DNA of 6,267 nt from Candidatus Omnitrophota bacterium. GTDB taxonomy: Bacteria; Omnitrophota; Gorgyraeia; Zapsychrales; Fredricksoniimonadaceae. The position numbers were made by a program, and so were the translations under genes. Numbering within the stretch: the stretch's first letter is position 1; every line of letters begins with the position of its first letter. The stretch lies in contig JAEUSC010000001.1 of the NCBI GenBank assembly GCA_016789035.1, positions 1 through 6,267 on the forward strand, written 5' to 3'. Below, piece after piece: positions 1 through 5,138 of this stretch. Below the pieces are notes generated by a model that saw nothing but the letters and a program-made list of their open reading frames with translations, was not told the origin of the DNA and searched no databases.

Positions 1-413
1 TCATCGTCGTCCATAATGGGGATGCGCTTCGGTTCGCCGTAAACAGCGGCTGTTGAAGAAAAGACGAGATTCTTGACCTTATGCCTGCGCATTGTCTGCA
101 AAAGATAAACGAAGGACACAACGTTATTATCGTAATATTTGAGCGGGTCAGTGACAGACTCAGGAACGAGGCTGGCCGCAGAGAAATGAATAACCGTATC
201 AAATTTATCGCTGTTAAAGACTTTATCGATGTCAGCGGGTTTCCGCAGATCACCCTTAATAAATTTGACCGCTTTAGGGACAGCGCCTTTATGACCGGTG
301 GCCAAATTATCAAAAACAACAGGTGTATATTTGGCATCCAACAATGCGCGGACCATGTGGCTGCCGATATAGCCTGCTCCGCCGATGACTAGAATTTTTT
401 TATTTGATCCCAC
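1..413 (-). CDS. galE: UDP-glucose 4-epimerase, N-terminal part (runs off window)
   Basis: GalE interconverts UDP-glucose and UDP-galactose in the cytoplasm with bound NAD, feeding the Leloir pathway and surface polysaccharide synthesis. The 137 visible residues begin KKILVIGGAGYIGSH, with the GxxGxxG dinucleotide motif at G11, G14 and G17. The NAD-contacting FDN follows at 34-36, GDLR at 54-57 and HFSAASLVPES at 76-86. FSSTAAVYGEP at 118-128 places T121 at the catalytic Ser/Thr position. The YxxxK motif and the sugar-binding half lie beyond the window edge (family length is about 330 residues). The start is GTG at 413-411: an in-frame TAA lies a short way upstream, no ATG lies between, and a weak GGGA sits nine bases before it. 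It follows the lipoprotein gene by 64 bases on the same strand, so co-transcription is possible. The short-chain dehydrogenase/epimerase family is certain; another NDP-sugar epimerase is the only realistic alternative. Confidence 0.93.
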   Translation of the reverse strand, partial: MGSNKKILVIGGAGYIGSHMVRALLDAKYTPVVFDNLATGHKGAVPKAVKFIKGDLRKPADIDKVFNSDKFDTVIHFSAASLVPESVTDPLKYYDNNVVSFVYLLQTMRRHKVKNLVFSSTAAVYGEPKRIPIMDDD

Positions 414-477
414 AAATATTTTTCCCGAGTGATTTTATTATGACGAAGTTTAACATAATCTATTCAGAACTCAACTA

Positions 478-960
478 TTAGTTTCGAAAGACATCCTCTT
501 TCACCTTTTTGAACTTTATTGAGTCGACATAATCTATTTTTTGCAACTCTCCCTTTTGGTTTAATTTTGCGATCATAAAATTGCTTTTTAGATTGGCCGA
601 GGCGAGCTTCGGATCAATTAAAGGAGTACCCTCAACAATAAAAGTATCCTTTCCAAAAATATAAGGAATATAAAACGAGCTTCTTGTTAACACACCATCC
701 ACTAAAGCTACAGCACCTGGAACGCTTTCAATCGCCCGATCAATAGCCTCCTTAAGATCTGGAACACCAGTTGGGATAAAAATAATAATAGACGCCTCAT
801 CTTTTCCTTCTACCCTTGACTTACCTCTTTCGAAGGAAGCGGCTCGAGTTAAATCCACATTTTTAGTTGAAATTAAAGTAAAATCTACCAACCGAGTTGT
901 ACAGCCTACTGAAGAAATAAGAAGCAGCATTATTAAAACATATTGTGAGATTCTTTTCAT
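478..960 (-). CDS. Putative lipoprotein, paralogue A (unrecognised family)
   Basis: A 160-residue protein with a type II-like signal: MKR, a hydrophobic stretch at 6-18, then SVGC with the presumed lipidated Cys at 20. The -3 residue is Ser rather than the usual Leu. The mature part opens CTTRLVDFTLISTKNVDL, followed by ASFERGK, EGKDE, an Ile-rich strand ending in IPTGVP (43-48 of the mature chain), KEAIDRAIESVPG and ALVDGV, then VEGTPLID and a basic C-terminus. It is a clear paralogue of the gene just upstream: 57 of the first 72 mature residues are identical by hand alignment, with divergence after VDGV. The start is firm, with AGGAG (966-970) five bases before the ATG. It is the last gene of a probable operon with that paralogue (52-base gap) and the beta-barrel gene. 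I do not recognise the family and assign no function beyond envelope lipoprotein. Confidence 0.85.
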   Translation of the reverse strand: MKRISQYVLIMLLLISSVGCTTRLVDFTLISTKNVDLTRAASFERGKSRVEGKDEASIIIFIPTGVPDLKEAIDRAIESVPGAVALVDGVLTRSSFYIPYIFGKDTFIVEGTPLIDPKLASANLKSNFMIAKLNQKGELQKIDYVDSIKFKKVKEDVFRN

Positions 961-1012
961 ATACTCTCCTCTAAAAAATTCTAATTAAGTGTATAGAAAT
1001 ATTAATTAACTT

Positions 1013-1486
1013 TTAACGCACATATTTACTTCTGATTGTTTTGTAATCTTCTTTCGAAACGAATTTAAATTCATTAACGATGCCATTCGTATCGAGCTTA
1101 GCAACCATAAAATTGCTCTTCAATTGATTCGAGGCCATCGTTGTATCAATCAAGGGGGTTCCTTCAACCACGTAGCTCGACGATCCCATTATGAACCACC
1201 ATTGCTTCATTGAAATAACGCCGTCAACCAATGCAATTCCACCTGGAACACTTTCTATAGCGCGATCAATAGCCTCCTTAATGCTAGGAACACCAGTCGG
1301 TATAATAATGATTATTGAAACTTCATCTTTACCTTCCACACGGGTCTTTCCACGTTCAAAGCTGGAAGCCTTTGACAAATCAATATTTTTTGTGGATATA
1401 ATTGTAAAATCGGTTAAACGAACAGTACAACCTGTTAGAACAAAAATTGATAGAATTAGTGGCAACATGATCTTATTTATTTTCAT
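1013..1486 (-). CDS. Putative lipoprotein, paralogue B (unrecognised family)
   Basis: A 157-residue protein with a textbook lipobox: MKINK, a hydrophobic segment, then LTGC with Cys at 20. The mature sequence repeats the plan of its downstream paralogue: TDFTIISTKN, ASFERGK, EGKDE, an Ile-rich strand to IPTGVP, KEAIDRAIESVPGG, ALVDGV and VEGTPLID. The middle differs, with a WWFIMGSSS stretch where paralogue A has YIPYIFGK. An in-frame ATG six codons earlier (1504) is less likely, because GGAGAAG (1492-1498) lies between the two and at the right distance for the ATG at 1486; the longer form would also put GEEN ahead of the signal peptide. The gene begins 20 bases after the beta-barrel stop codon, so the two are almost certainly co-transcribed. 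Family and function are unrecognised. Confidence 0.86.
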   Translation of the reverse strand: MKINKIMLPLILSIFVLTGCTVRLTDFTIISTKNIDLSKASSFERGKTRVEGKDEVSIIIIIPTGVPSIKEAIDRAIESVPGGIALVDGVISMKQWWFIMGSSSYVVEGTPLIDTTMASNQLKSNFMVAKLDTNGIVNEFKFVSKEDYKTIRSKYVR

Positions 1487-1506
1487 ATTTTCTTCTCCAA
1501 TCATTA

Positions 1507-2346
1507 TTAATAACGAACCCCAACCATCATCCCGATTTCCGTTGAATTATTTTTCGGTTCGTAACTGACAACCCCAATTGGCGTACCGCTGTAGGTTATT
1601 GCCTTTGTGTCTGATTGTTTGATATTCCAATACCGAACAAACGGTGAAATGGTTAATTCAAAATTGTTTAATTTCTTAGAAAAGTCAACCGAGGCCCTTA
1701 AGCCGTACCCTTCATCCTGGTCATGCTTCACAGTATCAAGACCAGAAACTACATCGCCAAGATCACTTCTTTGCTGTCCTTTAATAAAGAAGTCATACTC
1801 CACATTTAAGCCCGTGCTCCAGCCCGATTGCAATCCCAGAGAAACGCTGGCTCCGATCGGTAAATAAAAATATTGCGAGCTCCGGTCATAGCCTCCCGCA
1901 CCGGTGGTTGAGACCTCGCCCCCCAGCATATCACTGAGATATCGATATCCCGCGCCTACATAGGGCGTCAAACGGGCTGTTTCGCTCAATTGAAAATCGT
2001 ATCCGATCTTCCCGCGCAGTTCAGCCATGGCATCCCCGACATTATCAATGCTTCCGGTACCATTGGATTCATAATCCACCAAACCGCCGGCGAGACTTCC
2101 ATCGGCTCCAAGCATTAATCCGGTATTAAAATGCGCATCAAATTCTCCCGTAACGCCGATCATAAAACCGGTTTCCTGCATAACATCGGGCTCTTCATAC
2201 TTAATATAGGAAGCATACGGGCCAAATTTCATTTCGGTGGTTACATTAGACGAGGAATTGCTAGCAAAAGCGGAATGAAATGTGAGGAGGGATAATAGAC
2301 CTAACACAGACACTACACTACCGAACATCAGCCGATGATTCAACAT
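1507..2346 (-). CDS. Outer-membrane beta-barrel protein
   Basis: A 279-residue protein with a Sec signal peptide: MLNHR, a long hydrophobic core, and a probable AFA|S cleavage after residue 28. The mature chain is a run of short amphipathic segments alternating with Gly, Asn and Asp-rich turns, including KFGPYASYIKY, LTPYVGAGYRYL, FYLPIGASVSLGL, GLNVEYDFF, ISPFVRYWNI and a terminal GMMVGVRY. The last residue is aromatic, as expected of the C-terminal signal recognised by the BAM complex. Length and pattern fit a small barrel of the OmpA-like/porin-family type; the strand number cannot be fixed by eye. I chose the ATG at 2346 because AAAGGGA (2355-2361) lies eight bases before it. An in-frame ATG at 2364 would add six residues but has no visible ribosome site. 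It is first in a probable operon with two paralogous lipoproteins. Whether it is a channel or a structural protein is unknown. Confidence 0.85.
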   Translation of the reverse strand: MLNHRLMFGSVVSVLGLLSLLTFHSAFASNSSSNVTTEMKFGPYASYIKYEEPDVMQETGFMIGVTGEFDAHFNTGLMLGADGSLAGGLVDYESNGTGSIDNVGDAMAELRGKIGYDFQLSETARLTPYVGAGYRYLSDMLGGEVSTTGAGGYDRSSQYFYLPIGASVSLGLQSGWSTGLNVEYDFFIKGQQRSDLGDVVSGLDTVKHDQDEGYGLRASVDFSKKLNNFELTISPFVRYWNIKQSDTKAITYSGTPIGVVSYEPKNNSTEIGMMVGVRY

Positions 2347-2387
2347 AGATTGTATCCCTTTCATAATCGAGTATGTTTAGTTTTGCA

Positions 2388-2408
2388 ATTTTGATATATT
2401 ATCAAAAT
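2388..2408. promoter_or_regulatory. Perfect palindrome, candidate operator or 5' UTR hairpin
   Basis: Arms ATTTTGATA (2388-2396) and TATCAAAAT (2400-2408) are perfect reverse complements around a 3-base centre. The site is 41 bases upstream of the ATG of the beta-barrel gene, where an operator for a dimeric regulator or a leader hairpin would sit. AT-rich -10-like hexamers overlap it, but no convincing -35 is at the right spacing. A regulatory role is inferred from position and symmetry only. Confidence 0.45.
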
Positions 2409-2525
2409 ATCCAAAAAGCACAACATCTTTTTAAGAATGTCGACAATAAATAGAACAACGAGTTTGAAGATTATTCAAATAAAATTATACTGACCCCAGT
2501 TATAATTTCCTCACTTAAAATCCAC
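2409..2525. other. Gap between immunity gene and beta-barrel operon
   Basis: An AT-rich gap without a credible coding frame. It holds the candidate terminator at 2482-2508 and, toward the barrel gene, presumably that operon's promoter. No -35/-10 pair is convincing enough to annotate. Confidence 0.5.
2482..2508 (-). terminator. Bulged hairpin, candidate terminator of the orphan Rhs cassette
   Basis: On the minus strand AAATTATAACTG, loop GGGT, then CAGTATAATTT form an 11-bp stem with one bulged A, followed by a T-rich run (TTTTATTTG). It lies 17 bases after the stop of the BamE-like lipoprotein gene. The stem is AT-rich, so it is a modest terminator at best. A REP-like palindrome is the alternative. 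Confidence 0.45.
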
Positions 2526-2903
2526 CTAAAAGGCATCAACAGCTGCCACGATATCGCCCTTAAAATAAAACAGCACAGTACCCCGGGAAGCATTAATCAT
2601 TGGAATGCCTTTCATTTTGCTATAGTCCCAAATTTCATCAAATGACACTTTTTCATTTTGGAAATACTTAGGAACCATTCCTGATTTAATTTTGATCTGT
2701 GTCGGTTCTCCAAAAATTCTACGAATATCACTTTTACCTTTTCCAATATAATCTGCCAACCGGAGAATCGTGGCGGAAACATCATCACCATATTGTTCAA
2801 GCGAACGGGTGTCATTCCAATCCCTTAACATCAATAATTCACACCCAGCGCAGCTAAAACTCATAAAGAACAACAAAATTACTTTAAAATTACTCAAGCG
2901 CAT
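2526..2903 (-). CDS. BamE/SmpA-like lipoprotein, probable immunity protein for the hydrolase toxin
   Basis: A 125-residue protein with a lipoprotein-type signal: MRLSNFK, a hydrophobic stretch at 8-17, and Cys21 in SCAGC, where the -3 residue is Cys and so atypical. After an acidic, polar segment comes DYIGKGKSDIRRIFGEP (51-67), like the helix-turn signature of BamE/SmpA/OmlA domains, in which a conserved Gly-x-Pro ends the first helix. FDEIWDYSK (88-96) and TVLFYFKGDIVAAVDAF follow, as in the W/Y-rich sheet and closing beta-hairpin of that fold. The start is firm: AGGAG (2913-2917) lies nine bases before the ATG. The gene overlaps the 3' end of the Rhs tip gene by 14 bases in another frame, which implies translational coupling. 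Position directly after a toxin tip, plus an export signal, argue for immunity against a periplasm-acting lipase. That role is inferred; lipoprotein immunity proteins are known for some secreted lipase effectors. Confidence 0.8.
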   Translation of the reverse strand: MRLSNFKVILLFFMSFSCAGCELLMLRDWNDTRSLEQYGDDVSATILRLADYIGKGKSDIRRIFGEPTQIKIKSGMVPKYFQNEKVSFDEIWDYSKMKGIPMINASRGTVLFYFKGDIVAAVDAF

Positions 2904-4593
2904 GTCGCTCTGCTCCTAAGGGTAGATTAACTAATCCAACTAACCCACTTCCAAATTTTAATGGATTTAAATTAGGACCTAATGCATTCGAAAAGTCATA
3001 GTAACGACTTTTATATAAAACATGCACAGACTGAACTCCTCCAACCGCGGCCGATAAATAAGCTCTTGGCTGCGTAATCTGCGTATTATAGAAACCTACA
3101 TTTCTAAAAACATTTCGATGATCTCTGCGGCCCAGATTCAACAAAACATTACTTGTAATAATGGCCCCCTGACTATGCCCAGCCAAAGTAATTTCTTCAT
3201 GCCCTACCAAAGCATTTGCGAGCTGCCTATCAAATGAACTTGTAAAAAGCAGCTTTTGAAGAAATGACTCGGTTAAATCAGCCAATGGCCCATCTGATGG
3301 ATTATAAGCTACCTTAAACGCCTTATATCCATACACCTTTTCCCCATTTGTAAACGCATCCTTCACATTATTAAGAATACCGTTAACGAACAGACGATCT
3401 CCATCTGCAATAGTTACCTGTTCATATATCCCGTATGACGAATTTTGCAAAATTTTAAATCTTGGTTCATGTGCCCAACGCATAACTCCAATACCAACTT
3501 GCCATGGTTGAGTTATTGCGGCCCAACCAACCCTTACCGTTGCGCTTCCCAAACTTTTAAAATCCTGGAATTGATACTGTTGACTAAACTGAACATCCAC
3601 CGACCATTTAGAATTGGTTCTCTCCTCCAAGGATTGAAGAGTATCCTTAAAAAAATCGTTTATTTTTCTGACAATTTTGCTAATCCAGCTATGCCCTGTT
3701 GGATCGACAAGATTCACCGGATTATTATTGCAGTACGTATACCGGTTCAGCGTCTGCGGATTCATCGGACTTTGAACAATCGTATCCGGCGTAATGAACC
3801 TTCCCATAACGGGGGAGTAGTAACGGGCACCGTAGAACATCAAACCCGTTTCGTCATCCAACGGCTTACCTGTGAAGTAATACCATGCCGCGTTCGATGT
3901 GCCGGTCTGCACACGCTTGGAAAACTCGCCGAAGGGTTTGTATTCGACGAGTTCGATCTGCGAACCGGCCGAGTTGGTGACGACGTTCGTGCTTCCTAAG
4001 TGGTCCTGGAAGTAGTAACGCACTTCACTTGAGGTGACAGTCGCGATCTTGGTGGAACCCAAAAAGACATGGTTGACCCATGCGCCTTTCGTTTCCTCTG
4101 ACAGAGAGCCGACGTAACGTGTAATCACACCATTGGTGACAGGAACACCGCTCACCGAAGGCGGATTGTAAGAGAGCTTGTTGTGGACGAGAATGCCGTC
4201 CGCATAATAATTATGCTCGCCCTCAACTTCTAAATTGTAAACCTGAATGGAATTTTGCGATCCAACTTTTTCAATTTTGTTAATGACTACTTCGTTGCCG
4301 TTCTCATCGAGCAGTGAATCACCGACGTTAAGTTTACCGATTTCGATCCACTCACCTTTGGAATAAAACTTGTGATTAGACGTGACCTTCAGATGCCCAT
4401 TGATAAGCAAGTACTCCTTAGCGCGCTCCCCATCGAACATCTCCGTGACCTTGGCCGTCACCTTAGCCATCTTCTTTTCATCGTCAATGACGGCGTCACT
4501 TATGGAGGAACCACGTGACGAACATAAGTGACAGCCGGAATTGATCCCGAGGAGTAACCGGCTTTGCCAAAATCGCGCCAGCGATTTTGACAA
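2890..4593 (-). CDS. Orphan Rhs tip: Hint segment, Rhs-associated core, alpha/beta-hydrolase (lipase-like) toxin
   Basis: 567 residues from a TTG start; main Rhs proteins usually exceed 1,000. Domains in order: (1) Hint/intein-like segment, about 43-138, with the TSNH block at 71-74 and the closing HNYYADGILVHN at 127-138; the N-terminal catalytic Cys block is not recognisable. (2) Rhs core: YYFQDHLGSTNVV (194-205), FGEF, TGLMFYGARYYSPVMGRF (249-266) and NRYTYCNNNPVNLVDPTG (283-300), the usual toxin boundary. (3) Toxin, 301-567: FVNGILNN (402-409, possible oxyanion-hole loop), YNPSDGPLADL, and the nucleophile elbow GHSQG with Ser474; acid and His are uncertain (D533 and H564 are candidates). 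It probably hydrolyses lipid esters. The start is doubtful: TTG has no clear ribosome site and lies in an inverted repeat, an in-frame TGA is close upstream, and ATG at 4470 is the alternative. It is probably a displaced 3' Rhs cassette whose 5' part was lost. A lipoprotein gene overlaps its end. Confidence 0.85.
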   Translation of the reverse strand: MSKSLARFWQSRLLLGINSGCHLCSSRGSSISDAVIDDEKKMAKVTAKVTEMFDGERAKEYLLINGHLKVTSNHKFYSKGEWIEIGKLNVGDSLLDENGNEVVINKIEKVGSQNSIQVYNLEVEGEHNYYADGILVHNKLSYNPPSVSGVPVTNGVITRYVGSLSEETKGAWVNHVFLGSTKIATVTSSEVRYYFQDHLGSTNVVTNSAGSQIELVEYKPFGEFSKRVQTGTSNAAWYYFTGKPLDDETGLMFYGARYYSPVMGRFITPDTIVQSPMNPQTLNRYTYCNNNPVNLVDPTGHSWISKIVRKINDFFKDTLQSLEERTNSKWSVDVQFSQQYQFQDFKSLGSATVRVGWAAITQPWQVGIGVMRWAHEPRFKILQNSSYGIYEQVTIADGDRLFVNGILNNVKDAFTNGEKVYGYKAFKVAYNPSDGPLADLTESFLQKLLFTSSFDRQLANALVGHEEITLAGHSQGAIITSNVLLNLGRRDHRNVFRNVGFYNTQITQPRAYLSAAVGGVQSVHVLYKSRYYDFSNALGPNLNPLKFGSGLVGLVNLPLGAERHALE

Positions 4594-4601
4594 GCAAAGC
4601 C
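4560..4601. repeat. Inverted repeat across the TTG start of the Rhs tip gene
   Basis: GGCTTTGCCAAAATCGC (4560-4576) pairs with GCGATTTTG (4581-4589) and GCAAAGCC (4594-4601), with ACAA (4590-4593) inserted in the right arm and a 4-base loop GCCA. The proposed TTG start codon falls inside the inserted ACAA. The repeat marks the point where the palindromic spacer meets the Rhs coding sequence. Confidence 0.7.
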
Positions 4602-4623
4602 AAACTGTTCGACGAGGGATTTC

Positions 4624-4650
4624 CTCAATTGGTGCCCGCGGTCACCAATT
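4624..4650. repeat. Short inverted repeat
   Basis: AATTGGTG (4627-4634) and CACCAATT (4643-4650) are perfect complements around an 8-base loop that itself contains CCGCGG. CTC at 4624-4626 can extend the pairing to GAG after the inserted bases in CAAGTTGAG. It is 34 bases before the orphan Rhs frame. Confidence 0.6.
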
Positions 4651-4665
4651 CAAGTTGAGAAAGAG

Positions 4666-4679
4666 CGCTTAAATAAGCG
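4666..4679. repeat. Short palindrome CGCTTA-AA-TAAGCG
   Basis: A perfect 6-bp inverted repeat with a 2-base centre. It directly abuts the outer arm of the 200-base palindromic unit that starts at 4680. Confidence 0.55.
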
Positions 4680-4689
4680 TTTGTTAACC

Positions 4690-4804
4690 TTCAACCGTTA
4701 TTGACCTTCCCTTGTTTGATGACAAATCTTCAAGAATAATTGTTTTCTCTTAGATCAAAGATTTGTCATCTCGATTGGGCAGAAGAAGGTCAATAAGGGT
4801 TGAA
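4690..4804. repeat. Long nested hairpin (115 bases)
   Basis: The outer arms are 20 bases each, 4690-4709 (starts TTCAACC, ends GACCTTC) and 4785-4804 (starts GAAGGTC, ends GGGTTGAA), complementary except for one G/G mismatch at 4697/4797. Inside, GATGACAAATCTT (4718-4730) and AAGATTTGTCATC (4758-4770) are perfect 13-bp arms around a 27-base loop. Either strand could fold into a long rod with an internal loop. This is much larger than a terminator; it may be a structured RNA or a palindromic DNA element. Confidence 0.75.
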
Positions 4805-4840
4805 TTGTTTTTGATCGTTGATCACTCGCTACAAAAACAA

Positions 4841-4869
4841 AACCCTGTACCGTTTTCTGGTACAGGGTT
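4841..4869 (-). terminator. Rho-independent terminator
   Basis: AACCCTGTACC (4841-4851) and GGTACAGGGTT (4859-4869) are perfect 11-bp arms with a 7-base loop. On the minus strand the stem is followed by TTTTGTTTTTG, the expected T-rich tail; the plus strand has none. It is the second terminator after the toxin-immunity pair at higher coordinates and insulates the orphan Rhs cassette. Confidence 0.75.
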
Positions 4870-4884
4870 GGTTAACAAAACATT

Positions 4885-4948
4885 CTGATATTTTAAAAAA
4901 GAAAAAATGCCAACGCTGCTACAGAGATTTTCTTTTTTAAAATATCAG
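4885..4948. repeat. Palindrome with 21-bp perfect stem and 22-base loop
   Basis: The arm at 4885-4905 (starts CTGATATTTT, ends GAAAA) is an exact reverse complement of 4928-4948 (ends AAAATATCAG). The loop at 4906-4927 is GC-richer than the stem and contains CCAACGCTGCTAC. It lies between two terminators with no gene. The stem is A/T-rich and lacks a following T tract, so it is not an ordinary terminator. Confidence 0.75.
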
Positions 4949-5025
4949 AGGAATATTTAGCATTGCTCGTACAAACAAAAAAAGACCGCCATGAATTGCT
5001 CATGACGGCCTTTTTGTATTCCTCT
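4947..5025. repeat. 9-bp inverted repeat enclosing the terminator
   Basis: AGAGGAATA (4947-4955) and TATTCCTCT (5017-5025) are exact complements that flank the terminator hairpin at 4979-5015. The left arm overlaps by two bases the end of the neighbouring 21-bp palindrome, so the two palindromes are joined end to end. Confidence 0.55.
4979..5015 (-). terminator. Strong Rho-independent terminator after the papain-like toxin-immunity pair
   Basis: On the minus strand AAAAAGGCCGTCATGA, loop GCAAT, and TCATGGCGGTCTTTTT form a 16-bp stem with two G-U wobbles, followed by further T residues (seven in a row). The wobbles pair in minus-strand RNA but become A/C mismatches in plus-strand RNA, which shows the working direction. 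It is 123 bases after the stop of the exported immunity gene. Confidence 0.85.
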
Positions 5026-5051
5026 AAGAATTATTTAATTTTTTTGCTCCC

Positions 5052-5082
5052 GAATTTGTGCACAGACAGTCACAACAAATTC
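5052..5082. repeat. Imperfect inverted repeat
   Basis: GAATTTG (5052-5058) pairs with CAAATTC (5076-5082). The pairing continues as GTG with CAC if two bases (AA of CACAA) are looped out. Weak alone, but it extends the run of palindromes toward the immunity gene. Confidence 0.4.
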
Positions 5083-5138
5083 AATGCCTGATGATTGTGA
5101 AAAACTATACATTGGAAGTTTGATTTCGCCCAACAAAC

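Larger units (their letters stand above)
4680..4879. repeat. 200-base unit bounded by 10-bp perfect inverted repeats
   Basis: TTTGTTAACC (4680-4689) and GGTTAACAAA (4870-4879) are exact reverse complements. The left arm runs straight into the nested hairpin at 4690; the right arm follows the terminator hairpin that ends at 4869. No coding frame is inside and no target-site duplication flanks the ends, so a MITE-like element is possible but unproven. Confidence 0.6.
4594..5138. other. Intercassette spacer of 545 bases made largely of palindromes
   Basis: No credible gene is present. Reading on the minus strand from the end of the exported immunity gene, the spacer holds an imperfect repeat (5082-5052), a strong terminator inside a 9-bp outer repeat (5025-4947), a 21-bp-stem palindrome (4948-4885), a 200-base unit bounded by 10-bp inverted repeats (4879-4680) that contains a second terminator and a nested hairpin, then smaller repeats at 4679-4666 and 4650-4627. 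No promoter for the downstream Rhs tip gene could be picked out with confidence. Confidence 0.75.

Noticed and set aside
81..392. Plus-strand open frame of 103 codons
   Set aside because: It lies antisense within galE, whose minus-strand product is unmistakable.
414..477. Possible promoter for galE on the minus strand (TTGAGT, 16 bases, TAAACT)
   Set aside because: Only four of six bases match at each box and the spacing is short; read-through from the lipoprotein operon is as likely.
1191..1568. Plus-strand open frame of 125 codons
   Set aside because: It is antisense to a clear lipoprotein gene and the end of the beta-barrel gene; its product has no recognisable features.
1607..1867. Plus-strand open frame of 86 codons
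   Set aside because: It is antisense to the beta-barrel gene, whose barrel pattern is clear.
2612..2815. Minus-strand open frame of 67 codons in another frame
   Set aside because: It is contained within the BamE-like lipoprotein gene, which has the ribosome site and signal peptide.
3445..3999. Plus-strand open frame of 184 codons
   Set aside because: It is antisense to the Rhs core and toxin; the minus-strand frame carries DPTG and other family motifs.
4500..4650. About 39 codons open in a second minus-strand frame across the start of the Rhs tip gene, which might be the lost Hint N-terminus
   Set aside because: It is short, bounded by stops, and its product shows no Hint block A or Rhs motif, so I could not support a frameshifted coding sequence.
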